Shown here piece by piece: positions 1 through 7,657 of a DNA stretch of 29,334 bases. This DNA is from JAVVEH01 sp032251435 (GTDB lineage: Bacteria; Verrucomicrobiota; Lentisphaeria; Oligosphaerales; MVZH01). A program made the translations under genes and the position numbers. The stretch is from contig JAVVEH010000051.1 of the NCBI GenBank assembly GCA_032251435.1, forward strand, positions 1 through 29,334. Direction: 5' to 3'. The stretch's first letter is position 1; every line of letters begins with the position of its first letter. The notes beneath the pieces are model-generated. The model searched no databases. It was not told the origin of the DNA and saw only the letters and a program-made list of their open reading frames with translations.

Positions 1-35
1 AAGTACCTGGGAGTGAACGCCAAATAGTGTACGTT

Positions 36-227
36 TTATCCGATTTTCAGGTTATCAAGGCGAACGCACCAGACGCACCAGTCCGAACCGCTGAAATCCA
101 GGATCACGACTTTGTTCTCGGCCTTGGCTTTTTTCAGCGCCGCGTCATAATCGGTCATCCAGCCTTCGGCGGCGAATGCGAACGCGGAAACGAGGGTAAG
201 TAAACAAGCTGTTTTAATGATTGTCAT
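36..227 (-). pseudogene. Truncated secreted thioredoxin-family protein
   Basis: The reading frame starts at an ATG whose complement lies at 225-227, preceded by a good AAGGAG ribosome binding site. It begins with a signal peptide (MTIIKTACLLTLVSAFAFA, then AE) and continues with a typical thioredoxin-like start: VVILDFSGSDWC followed by a second cysteine in a WCVWC motif. In this family (thioredoxin_7 or DsbD-gamma-like periplasmic proteins) the motif is followed by a LD-x-EVF stretch and about 80 further residues. Here the frame leaves the family pattern after RLD and stops about five codons later, giving only 63 residues and no second half of the fold. It is therefore probably a broken gene, cut by whatever sequence occupies bases 1 to about 45. 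The redox CxxC pair is intact, so the original role was likely extracytoplasmic thiol-disulfide exchange. Confidence 0.6.
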
Positions 228-370
228 CGGTAACTCCTTGTGTGAGGAAATGAGTAACGATCTTCGCCGGGTGATGGTGAGGGATTCGCTTGATTCCGTG
301 ACGGTGTCACGCCTCTCAACAATCACGTCGGCCGGTCACTCTGAGACACAAGGTGGGGCCGGGAGTTCCG

Positions 371-925
371 TTAAACGGGGGTGTCGTTCTTCCGCACCGA
401 GCTTTTAGGCACCGGCCTGGGGGTGATCATGTCCAAGTCCTCCGTGGGTTCCGGACAACGGCCCAGGGCGACTGAGCCGGTGCGGGCCAGTTCGACAATG
501 CCGAACGCCGCCATCAACTTAATGAACGCGTCCAGTTTGGCTGTTGGCCCCGTGACTTGAATGACCACAATTTCAAGATCGACATGAACCACGCACGCCT
601 TGAAAATATCCGTGATCTGCATGACTTCGCTGCGGGTTTGCGGCGTGGTTTTCACTTTGATCAACATTAATTCCCGGTTGACAAAACCACTGCCGGTAAG
701 ATCGGTCACTTTGACCACATCCACCAGCTTATTCAACTGTTTGTCAATCTGCTCCAGCACATTGTCATCGCCATGGGTGATGATCGTCATCCGGGACAAG
801 GATTCATCATGAGTCGGCCCGACAGTCAAACTGTCGATATTAAATCCCCGGCCGCTAAACAAACCGGCGATACGGGACAAAACCCCGAACTTATTTTCCA
901 CCAAAACAGAAATTGTGTGTAACAT
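371..925 (-). CDS. ilvN: Acetolactate synthase small (regulatory) subunit
   Basis: This 184-residue protein is the regulatory subunit of acetolactate (acetohydroxyacid) synthase, the first common enzyme of valine, leucine and isoleucine synthesis. It activates the catalytic subunit IlvB and confers valine feedback inhibition. The N-terminal ACT domain is clear (residues 1-75: HTISVLVENKFGVLSRIAGLFSGRGFNI, then the SRMTI strand). The C-terminal half carries the expected RELMLIKV strand and the SEVMQITDIFKA helix. Its length is normal for the family. The ATG is preceded by AGAGGATG at a reasonable distance. Usually ilvN follows ilvB directly; here the upstream neighbour is divergent and unrelated, so ilvB must lie elsewhere. 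The tail after residue 165 (TPRPVPKSSVRKNDTPV) is a low-complexity extension. Confidence 0.95.
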   Translation of the reverse strand: MLHTISVLVENKFGVLSRIAGLFSGRGFNIDSLTVGPTHDESLSRMTIITHGDDNVLEQIDKQLNKLVDVVKVTDLTGSGFVNRELMLIKVKTTPQTRSEVMQITDIFKACVVHVDLEIVVIQVTGPTAKLDAFIKLMAAFGIVELARTGSVALGRCPEPTEDLDMITPRPVPKSSVRKNDTPV

Positions 926-1194
926 GATACATCCTCTGTTGTGTCAAGGCCGATTGGTCCGGCGCGCGTCTTTCAAGCAAGGAGGATAAGATAATCCATT
1001 CCCAGCTAAAAAAAAGGGGGTCGCCGGATATTGTCCGCGGCGGATGTCATAGTGGCCACACATGTTGTTTTTTTTGTTTGTCACGATAGATTTCGAGCCG
1101 CTTTGGTGATGATACACACAAACTGGTCAGGTGTCACCATGCTGAGTTTATTCACACAGCCGCGGAAAAAATTATTTGATTAAGGAAACAAACT
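926..1194. other. Divergent intergenic region between ilvN and the symporter operon
   Basis: This 269-bp gap separates two divergent genes and must hold both promoters. Visible items are an A-run followed by G5 near 1010-1020, a short palindrome TCCGCGGCGGA near 1033-1043, and the ribosome binding site AAGGA nine bases before the ATG at 1195. No convincing -35/-10 pair was found on either strand. Confidence 0.4.
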
Positions 1195-1482
1195 ATGTTG
1201 CATGAACCGGCGCCGGTATCAGAGGAGAAGGACAACGCGTCCGATTGGAAAGCCAAGCTAGGCATCAAGCTGTTTTGGCTGTATTGCGTCATTTACATGG
1301 GTTTTGTGGGCACAGCCGTCTTTTCGACAAAGCTTATGAAAAAACCCGTGTTGGGGGGAACGAATCTCGCCATTGTCTATGGGATGGGCTTGATTGTGTT
1401 CGCTATTCTTCTCGGTCTCATTTATAACCATCTTTGCACCAAAAAAGAAGATGCCATGAATCTTTCCGGGGAGTCGAAATAA
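1195..1482 (+). CDS. DUF485 (YjcH-like) small membrane protein
   Basis: A 95-residue inner-membrane protein with two predicted transmembrane helices (roughly residues 27-50, FWLYCVIYMGFVGTAVF, and 63-83, LAIVYGMGLIVFAILLGLIYN) and a loop containing KPVLGG. This is the layout of the DUF485/YjcH family, which is nearly always encoded directly before a sodium:solute symporter of the acetate-permease type and is thought to act as its partner. The start at 1195 has AAGGA nine bases upstream. Its TAA overlaps the ATG of the symporter by one base, implying translational coupling. Confidence 0.88.
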   Translation: MLHEPAPVSEEKDNASDWKAKLGIKLFWLYCVIYMGFVGTAVFSTKLMKKPVLGGTNLAIVYGMGLIVFAILLGLIYNHLCTKKEDAMNLSGESK

Positions 1483-3392
1483 TGAATTATATCGCCAATC
1501 CTATCGCCATCGCCATTTTTCTCGCGTTTGTCGGGTTTGTTCTCGGCATGTCCTTTTATTTCGCCCGGAAAGCCAGATCAGCTAAAAATTATTTCGCCGC
1601 CGGCGGAACGATCCACTGGTTTGTCAACGGCATCGCCTTCGCCGGTGATTATCTGTCCGCCGCCTCTTTTCTCGGCATCTGCGGCTTGATCGCCACCATG
1701 GGCTATGACGGATTCCTCTATTCCATCGGCTATCTGGCCGGTTGGATTGTGGCCTTGTTCGTGGTCGCCGAACCGATGAAGCGATTAGGTAAATACACCT
1801 TCACCGACGCCTTGGACTCCACCTTCAACTCCAAGGGTATTCAGTTCATGGCGGCGGTCAGCACCTTGACGGTGTCCATTTTTTATCTGATTCCCCAGAT
1901 GGTCGGCGCCGGATCCCTGGTCACGCCACTGCTGGGACTGCCGCAATGGATGGGGGTCGTCATGGTCGGGATTATCGTGATCACGATTGTCGCCACAGCC
2001 GGCATGACCTCCACCACGTATGTGCAGTTCCTCAAAGGAGGTTTACTCATCATTTTCTCGACGGTGTTATCCATTGGCGTGCTGCACAAAGGGCTGTCAA
2101 CCACGCCCCGGGAAGAAACATTTGTTCCGCGTGAAATCAACGCCCAAACCGCCATGGCCGGACAGCTTGACGACTTCTCCTTTGTGGCAACCATTACCGA
2201 CGAAAAGACCGGCCAAACATTTGTCAAGCTCACATCTGACATGGTCCTCGAAGCGGAAACCCCGCCGCGGGCGGTCGCCAGCTGGTGGGAAGTTGAAGGG
2301 ACTAAACTTATCGAGACACAAGCTAAAACTGTGACCTCCGCGGGCGAGGAACTCTACAACGGCGCGCCTAAAAAAGCCGGTCTATTTAAGTCGGTTGGCC
2401 GAGTGATCGAGCTGCCTGACGGCCAGACAGAAACAGGTCGTTTGGGCGTGTTTAAATATTTCTCCACGATCCAAAAATCGACCATTGTCCGTTATCCTAA
2501 GAGCGCCATTGTCAGTCTCAATGACAGTGGCGACACGGTCACCCTTTACCGGCCGCAAGTCACCTCAGGCGAGGATTTGATGGTGCCAGGTCAGAAGTTC
2601 AAGATCAAGGACGGGATGGGTAAATTAAACTTCATTTCCCTCATGATGGCGCTATTTTTCGGCACCGCTTCCCTGCCTCATATTCTCATTCGTTATTACA
2701 CGGTTCCATCCCAGCGGGACGCTCGGAAATCCACGATTGTGGCCATCGCCGCCATCGGCTTTTTCTATGTTTTGACGTTGTTCATGGGGCTCGGGGCCAT
2801 GACGCTTGGCGTGATTGATCTGGGCGACGGAAACATGTCCGCGCCGCTGTTGGCGAAATCGTTCAACATTGTTCTCTTTTCCATCATTTCGGCGGTCGCT
2901 TTCGCCACTGTTTTAGGCACGGTGTCCGGGTTGATTGTCGCCGCGTCCGGCGCGGTCGCCCATGATCTCATGGATAACTTCCTCAATATCAAAATGAGTG
3001 ATCAGGGAAAAGTGAAAGCCGGCAAAATTTCCGCTTTCGTGGTCGGCATTATCGCCATTCTTCTAGGCATTGTCTTCCAGGGAGTGAATGTCGCCTTCCT
3101 GGTGGGCTGGGCTTTCGCCGTCGCGGCGTCCGCGAATCTTCCCGCCATTATCATGCTGTTATTCTGGAAAAGGACCACGGCGAAGGGAATCACCTGGTCC
3201 ATCGGTGTCGGAATGCTCTCAGCCTTGTTGATCATTCTCACCTCACCCAGCATGTATGGTCAATACGGGCTGGACATGTCAACCGCGTGGCACCGGTTGG
3301 ATAATCCCGGCATTATCTCCATTCCCTTGAGTTTCCTGACCCTGGTGGTCGTGTCCCTTATGACCAAAAAGCAGGCCGCGGTGACCGCGTAG
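1482..3392 (+). CDS. Sodium:solute symporter, ActP/VC_2705-like, with large soluble insertion
   Basis: A 636-residue member of the sodium:solute symporter family, probably importing acetate or another small monocarboxylate with sodium. The start at 1482 overlaps the previous stop by one base; an in-frame ATG at 1434 lies inside the upstream gene and is less likely. Family marks are the N-terminal YFAAGGTIHWFVNGIAFAGDYLSAASFLG stretch (about residues 33-60; shown only as a motif), the GFLYSIGYLAGW helix, and FFGTASLPHILIRYYTV (about 390-410). About 180 residues (roughly 200-380) between two membrane helices are hydrophilic and have no counterpart in the 549-residue E. coli ActP; they probably form a separate soluble domain. 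Substrate is inferred from the family and the DUF485 partner. A strong terminator follows at 3413. Confidence 0.85.
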   Translation: MNYIANPIAIAIFLAFVGFVLGMSFYFARKARSAKNYFAAGGTIHWFVNGIAFAGDYLSAASFLGICGLIATMGYDGFLYSIGYLAGWIVALFVVAEPMKRLGKYTFTDALDSTFNSKGIQFMAAVSTLTVSIFYLIPQMVGAGSLVTPLLGLPQWMGVVMVGIIVITIVATAGMTSTTYVQFLKGGLLIIFSTVLSIGVLHKGLSTTPREETFVPREINAQTAMAGQLDDFSFVATITDEKTGQTFVKLTSDMVLEAETPPRAVASWWEVEGTKLIETQAKTVTSAGEELYNGAPKKAGLFKSVGRVIELPDGQTETGRLGVFKYFSTIQKSTIVRYPKSAIVSLNDSGDTVTLYRPQVTSGEDLMVPGQKFKIKDGMGKLNFISLMMALFFGTASLPHILIRYYTVPSQRDARKSTIVAIAAIGFFYVLTLFMGLGAMTLGVIDLGDGNMSAPLLAKSFNIVLFSIISAVAFATVLGTVSGLIVAASGAVAHDLMDNFLNIKMSDQGKVKAGKISAFVVGIIAILLGIVFQGVNVAFLVGWAFAVAASANLPAIIMLLFWKRTTAKGITWSIGVGMLSALLIILTSPSMYGQYGLDMSTAWHRLDNPGIISIPLSFLTLVVVSLMTKKQAAVTA

Positions 3393-3412
3393 ATCAGGGC
3401 GGATGAGTGTCT

Positions 3413-3453
3413 AAACGCGTGTCCCGCGGCCGCCGCGGAACACGCGTTTTTTT
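3413..3453 (+). terminator. Rho-independent terminator of the symporter operon
   Basis: A long GC-rich hairpin with left arm AAACGCGTGT-C-CCGCGG and right arm CCGCGG-A-ACACGCGTTT, separated by a few bases and followed directly by a run of seven T. The two arms pair almost completely, and it lies 20 bp after the symporter stop codon. Confidence 0.9.
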
Positions 3454-3468
3454 CCGTATTATTAATTC

Positions 3469-3502
3469 ATGAACCACTCATTCACACTAATGAACACTCA
3501 TT
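3469..3502. repeat. Near-identical direct repeat upstream of the NHL lipoprotein gene
   Basis: ATGAACCACTCATT (3469-3482) and ATGAACACTCATT (3490-3502) differ by one missing base. Their starts are 21 bp apart, about two turns of the helix, so they lie on one face of the DNA. This is suggestive of an operator, but the binding protein is unknown. Confidence 0.4.
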
Positions 3503-3556
3503 TTGGAGTGACGATTATATTGACACGTCGTCAGTCACACATATCACGGAGGTTTC

Positions 3557-4480
3557 ATGCGCTGTCAACATCTCATCGTCGTCGGCATGGCTCTTTTTCT
3601 GTCCGCTTGCGACCGGTCCTCCGAACCTGTTTACCAACTGGACTTGGAATCACTTAAAAAAACCGATCCGGCGCGCGTGATTTACCGCCAGGAAACAGTC
3701 ATTAAAATTCCGTTGGCCAATCCTTCCGGGTTTGATTTTTCCGATGGCCGTTTCGCGGTTATCGGGAGTGGACAAGTGGTTTTCTCACAGGTGAAAAGCG
3801 GCATGACCCGCCTATTGGACACGCCCTTCTCCGCGACAGCCGCCGCGTTTGGTCCGGGCGGAAAGCTGTATGTGGCCGGAGAAACCGGTATTCACAGTGT
3901 GGCGCCAAATGGTGAGCTGACACCTTGGGTCAGGCCACCGGAAGGCAGTTTTATCTGTTCCATGGCTGGAAACGAGGCCTTTTTGTGGCTTGCTGATTCA
4001 AATCATGGCCGGGTTCTCGCTTATGATCCGGAGGGGCGGATGGTGTATGCCATCGACGGTGAAAAAGGACCAAAAGGTGAACCCCACTTTGTGCTTCCCT
4101 CCCGGTTTTTTGATCTGTATCCGGCGCCTGACGGAAGTCTTTGGGTGACCAATCCGGGGCGTCACCGGTTGGAAAATTACCGGGCGGATGGCTCTTTTTT
4201 AAGCAGTTGGGGAGAAGCGGGAACGCGCCTGGAGGCGTTTTGCGGGTGCTGCAACCCCACCCATGTCGCCGTTTTTCCCGACGGCCGGTTTATCACGGTG
4301 GAAAAAGGCTTGACCCGGATTAAAGAATATGACCAGCAGGGAACCTTGACAGGTGTGGTCGCCGACGCGGCCTTGCTTAAAAACACGGGCGCCGGTTTGG
4401 CCACGGTCATCTTGCCGGACAACCGGGTGGCGGTCCTGGATCCGGACGCCGGCGTGATCCGCGTGTTTTTCAAAAAATAG
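3557..4480 (+). CDS. NHL-repeat beta-propeller lipoprotein
   Basis: A 307-residue exported lipoprotein. The N terminus MRCQHLIVVGMALFLSAC has a basic start, a hydrophobic core and a lipobox (LSAC), so Cys18 is probably lipidated. The rest consists of NHL-like propeller blades: GFDFSDGRFAVIGSG, AAFGPGGKLYVAGETG, LWLADSNHGRVLAYDPEG, LYPAPDGSLWVTNPGRHRLENY, and HVAVFPDGRFITVEKGLTRIKEY. A cysteine-rich FCGCCNPTH motif lies in the fifth blade. Related planctomycete and kiritimatiellote proteins share this motif near a conserved PDGR; this is from memory. The start at 3557 has ACGGAGG six bases before it. It is a single gene between the terminator and a convergent gene. Role unknown; propellers of this type usually bind proteins or act as scaffolds or lyases. 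Confidence 0.8.
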   Translation: MRCQHLIVVGMALFLSACDRSSEPVYQLDLESLKKTDPARVIYRQETVIKIPLANPSGFDFSDGRFAVIGSGQVVFSQVKSGMTRLLDTPFSATAAAFGPGGKLYVAGETGIHSVAPNGELTPWVRPPEGSFICSMAGNEAFLWLADSNHGRVLAYDPEGRMVYAIDGEKGPKGEPHFVLPSRFFDLYPAPDGSLWVTNPGRHRLENYRADGSFLSSWGEAGTRLEAFCGCCNPTHVAVFPDGRFITVEKGLTRIKEYDQQGTLTGVVADAALLKNTGAGLATVILPDNRVAVLDPDAGVIRVFFKK

Positions 4481-4532
4481 GCTTCCCGGCTGATGGGGCT
4501 GTCGATTTAATCAAAACTCGAACGGAAATCTG

Positions 4533-5180
4533 TCAATCTGGAAAAAAGGCCACTTCCAACATCGCGCAGAGGGTGTGATAGACAGGCAAGTGAAGTTCCT
4601 GGATTTTATGCGTGACAGTTCCTGGAACCTTCAAGGAGATATCCGCGACACCGCCCAAGGCGCCCCCGTGTTCACCCGTTAGTGAAATAACCGTGACATT
4701 CTTCACGCGGGCGACATGAGCCGCCAGCAGGACGTTGCGGGCGTTCCCCGATGTGGATAATCCGAGGAAGACATCCCCCGGACGGGCCAAAGCGTTTAAC
4801 TGCTGAGCGAACGACAAGTCCCCTCCCATATCATTGCCGACCGCGGAGGTAAGCGCTGGATGGCCGGTCAAAGCCACGCAGGGTAAACCTTGCTGCAGAT
4901 GATCAGCTAAATATGTTCCGCAATCCGCGGCGGCGGCGCTTAGCGCCCGCTTCAACGCCGGCGGCAACGGGCGGGGTGATAAAAACCCTTTCAATAACTC
5001 ACCGGCGATGTGTTCCGCGTCAGCGGCGCTGCCGCCATTGCCCGCCACAAACAAGGTTCCATGAGCATTAAAAGACGCTGAAATTTTCTGAAAAGCACGC
5101 GTTAAATCATCCGCCATGGATTGCAAAACAGGGTATGATGATATAAGGTCTAACACCGCTTCGTCGGGAGAGTTAAACAC
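4533..5180 (-). CDS. gmhA: SIS-domain sugar isomerase, GmhA-like (sedoheptulose 7-phosphate isomerase)
   Basis: A 215-residue SIS-fold protein. It has the GmhA hallmarks: AGNGGSAADAEHIAGE (residues 46-61), TSAVGNDMG, the phosphosugar loop LSTSGNARNVL and ISLTGEHGG. The four positions that bind zinc in E. coli GmhA (H-x3-E and Q-x7-H) are present as H57, E61, Q194 and H202. The enzyme would convert sedoheptulose 7-phosphate to D-glycero-D-manno-heptose 7-phosphate, the first step to ADP-heptose for lipopolysaccharide. A later-step gene (hldE domain II) is in the same window at 15,122. About 25 extra residues (66-90) precede the canonical core continuation. The start is GTG with AGGAG at 5188-5192. 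DiaA-type replication proteins share the fold and would also suit a place beside dnaN, but the metal ligands favour an enzyme. Confidence 0.82.
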   Translation of the reverse strand: MFNSPDEAVLDLISSYPVLQSMADDLTRAFQKISASFNAHGTLFVAGNGGSAADAEHIAGELLKGFLSPRPLPPALKRALSAAAADCGTYLADHLQQGLPCVALTGHPALTSAVGNDMGGDLSFAQQLNALARPGDVFLGLSTSGNARNVLLAAHVARVKNVTVISLTGEHGGALGGVADISLKVPGTVTHKIQELHLPVYHTLCAMLEVAFFPD

Positions 5181-5432
5181 CTGTTTACTCCTGTTGAAAA
5201 CTTTGTTGAAAAACTTCGTTAAAAACTGATGATAAGTTGAAGCACTGTCTTTTTAACAGGTTATTGTATTGCGATAATGAAAGTTATCAACATGGTTTGA
5301 TGAATCTTTCTCTTTTTAACCAAGCGGGTTATAACGTTGTTAGACTTGTTACAGCCCCTAAGACTACTACTCTTCTCTTTATACAATAGTTACTTATAAT
5401 TTCTTCTGTGTGTTAACAAAGGTGAAAAGTCA
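5181..5432. other. AT-rich divergent region upstream of dnaN, possible origin-like DNA
   Basis: A clearly AT-rich 252-bp gap between gmhA (leftward) and dnaN (rightward). It contains three tandem 12- to 13-mers at 5192-5228 and one near-DnaA box, TTATCAACA at 5284-5292 (one mismatch to TTATNCACA). It also has TATAAT at 5395-5400 without a clear -35 box. Origins often lie near dnaA-dnaN, and AT-rich 13-mers occur in unwinding elements, but only one imperfect DnaA box is seen and dnaA is absent, so this is tentative. It must also carry the promoters of both flanking genes. Confidence 0.25.
5192..5228. repeat. Three tandem AT-rich 12-13-mers
   Basis: TGTTGAAAACTT (5192-5203), TGTTGAAAAACTT (5204-5216) and CGTTAAAAACTG (5217-5228) follow each other without gaps. 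They begin at the ribosome binding site of gmhA and extend into its leader. Confidence 0.6.
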
Positions 5433-6524
5433 ATGAAAACAACTGTTTCAAAAGACGCTCTGAATGCGGTCATCCGTAATGTTTTGAACGCGGTCAACGC
5501 CAAAACCACCATTCCCGTATTAAATAATATTTTGTTGGAAGCGGATGACCATGGCTTGATACTGGAAGCGACGGATATGGAAATGTATGTCCGCTGCCGT
5601 ATTGACGCGGTGACTGAGTCTCCGGGTGTCACCACCCTGCCGGCGAAAAAATTCGCTCAGATTATCAGCGCCTTGCCCGCCGGTGACGTGATTTTGGAGA
5701 CAAACGAGAAACAGCAGACCAAAATTAACTGCGCGAAAGCCCGTTTCCGCATGTTGGGCATGGTGGCGGATGAATTTCCCCGGGAAGAGGAAGTCGTCGG
5801 GGAGTGGAATTTCTCTCTGCCGGGCGGAGAACTCAAACGGTCGCTGGCGAAAGTGTCTTACGCTTCCAGCTTGGATGAAACCCGGCCGACATTGAATGGC
5901 ACCTTGCTGAGTGTCCGCAACGGGATGGTGACCACTGTCTCCACAGACGGACGGCGTCTGGCTTTAATTGAACGCCAGGTGGATAATGATTCAGAGGTGG
6001 ACTGTGATGTCATCCTGCCCCCGAAAGTGGTTGTAGAATTAATTAAAGTCCTGTCTGGTGACGCCCCGGTGGCGATCAACCTTTCGGAATCCCGGGCCTC
6101 TTTCTTGTTTGGCGACACGCTGATTATCTCAAAATTGGTGGATGGCAGCTATCCCAACTACCGGCAGGTGATCCCGGCTAATTTCTCTCAACAGGCGGTG
6201 TTTCCGCGGGAAGCGTTTAAGACGGTGCTCAGCCGGGTGCGGATGGTGATCAGTGATGATTCCGCCTCCGTTTCGGTGGCGTTGAATAAAGCTGAGGCGA
6301 CCATCAACGCGCTGAGCAGTGATATTGGTGAAGGCGAGGAGCCGTTGGATATTTCCTATGACGGCGAGCCCGTCAGCATGTCGTTTAACCCTGATTTTCT
6401 CATGGATCCGTTGAATAATCTGGAAGCTGATCAAGTCGTTCTCCAATTCAATGATGAATACAGCCCCATGGCGATTTCAGGAGATGAAGGCTTTCTCTAT
6501 ATCATTATGCCGATGCGGTCATAA
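5433..6524 (+). CDS. dnaN: DNA polymerase III beta subunit (sliding clamp)
   Basis: A 363-residue sliding clamp that encircles DNA and tethers polymerase III and many repair proteins. The three repeated clamp domains are visible: domain 1 starts MKTTVSKDALNAVIRNVLNAV and contains TTIPVLNNILLEA; domain 2 contains ETRPTLNGTLLSV and TDGRRLAL; domain 3 ends in the diagnostic YSPMAISGDEGFLYIIMPMR tail (the last residues form part of the partner-binding pocket). The length is typical. AAGGTGA precedes the ATG. The next gene, recF, begins 2 bp after the stop, as in many dnaA-dnaN-recF loci, although dnaA is not adjacent here. Confidence 0.98.
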   Translation: MKTTVSKDALNAVIRNVLNAVNAKTTIPVLNNILLEADDHGLILEATDMEMYVRCRIDAVTESPGVTTLPAKKFAQIISALPAGDVILETNEKQQTKINCAKARFRMLGMVADEFPREEEVVGEWNFSLPGGELKRSLAKVSYASSLDETRPTLNGTLLSVRNGMVTTVSTDGRRLALIERQVDNDSEVDCDVILPPKVVVELIKVLSGDAPVAINLSESRASFLFGDTLIISKLVDGSYPNYRQVIPANFSQQAVFPREAFKTVLSRVRMVISDDSASVSVALNKAEATINALSSDIGEGEEPLDISYDGEPVSMSFNPDFLMDPLNNLEADQVVLQFNDEYSPMAISGDEGFLYIIMPMRS

Positions 6525-6526
6525 AT

Positions 6527-7657
6527 ATGGGTATTGTTTCCCGTGTTCAATTACGGGATTTTAGAAATATTCCCGCCTTGGAGACCGAGTTTTCTCCGGG
6601 TATCACGATCATTACCGGGGCGAACGGCCAAGGTAAAACAAGCCTGCTTGAAGGCATTTACTACCTCGCTTTTTTACGCTCATTCCGGACGCGTCGGCCG
6701 ACGGACATGACACGGTGGGGCGCGGCCGGGTGGACGATAAAAGCCAGTGTCACCCCATCCAGCGCGGCGGTCGGCGGGTTATCGACTCATTCGTTGGCCG
6801 TCTCTTACACCGATTCAAAGCGGTTAATAAGGGATGAAAAAATCATTCATGACGGGATGGAGTTCATCAATTCGTTTCTCTGCGTCGCGCTGGTTCCAGA
6901 AGATTTGGATCTGATTAAGGGACCCCCGCTTTTGCGGCGGCGGTTCGTGGATATGCTTCTCTGTCAGATCAGCCGTGATTATTTACATGGTCTTGTCAGA
7001 TACAATCAAGCGTTGACCCGTCGCAACGCGCTGTTGAAAAATGTGGGGCGGTTTGGTGAAAAAGCGGTCCGGGCTTATGATCCGATCCTCGCGGAAACCG
7101 GCGCCCGTTTAACGTGGACGCGCGCCAGCGTTCTGTCCGAACTGGCGGCCGTCTACAGTGATGTGCTTGGCGAATTAACCGACACGCCCGCGGCATGGAC
7201 ATCGCGGTACGTTTCCAGCGTTTTCCGACGGCAATCTGAGGGTATGTCTATAGATGAGCTCAAACAAGGCATGTTAACCTGTTTGGAAAATGAGTTTTCC
7301 CGTGACGAGGAGCGGCGGGTGACCCGTTTCGGACCGCATCGGGACGATCTTTCCATCACTATAAACGGAAAATCATTGTCCACCTACGGGTCGGAGGGGC
7401 AGTGCCGGTTAGGCGCTTTGGGTTTACGCCTGGCCGCGATGCGGATGCTCAAGGAAACGCTCGCCAATTCTGAGGTGGTTTTGTTGGTGGATGATGTTTT
7501 TGGCGAACTTGACACACATCGCCGGGCCGCCTTTTTTAACACCGTTTCACAAGCCGACCAAGTGTTCATAACCGGCACATCAATACCATCTGAATTAACA
7601 GATTTTTCCCGGCGCATGATCATGGTGGACGGATGTCTCAGTGGAGAGTCCTCATGA
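6527..7657 (+). CDS. recF: DNA replication and repair protein RecF
   Basis: A 376-residue SMC-like ATPase that, with RecO and RecR, loads RecA at single-stranded gaps. Motifs seen are the N-terminal VQLRDFRNI, Walker A GANGQGKTS (about residues 32-40) followed by LLEGIYYLAFLRSFR, the RRRFVDMLLCQI region, the FGPHRDD motif, the ABC signature region YGSEGQCRLGALGLRLA, and Walker B LLVDDVFGELD. The start is two bases after the dnaN stop. Its TGA overlaps the ATG of the next gene (7654), so the gene order dnaN-recF-regulator is likely one transcript. Confidence 0.96.
   Translation: MGIVSRVQLRDFRNIPALETEFSPGITIITGANGQGKTSLLEGIYYLAFLRSFRTRRPTDMTRWGAAGWTIKASVTPSSAAVGGLSTHSLAVSYTDSKRLIRDEKIIHDGMEFINSFLCVALVPEDLDLIKGPPLLRRRFVDMLLCQISRDYLHGLVRYNQALTRRNALLKNVGRFGEKAVRAYDPILAETGARLTWTRASVLSELAAVYSDVLGELTDTPAAWTSRYVSSVFRRQSEGMSIDELKQGMLTCLENEFSRDEERRVTRFGPHRDDLSITINGKSLSTYGSEGQCRLGALGLRLAAMRMLKETLANSEVVLLVDDVFGELDTHRRAAFFNTVSQADQVFITGTSIPSELTDFSRRMIMVDGCLSGESS

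Noticed and set aside
3520..3547. TTGACA at 3520 with TATCAC as a promoter for the NHL lipoprotein
   Set aside because: Transcription would begin after the ribosome binding site (3547-3552), so a coding message would lack it.
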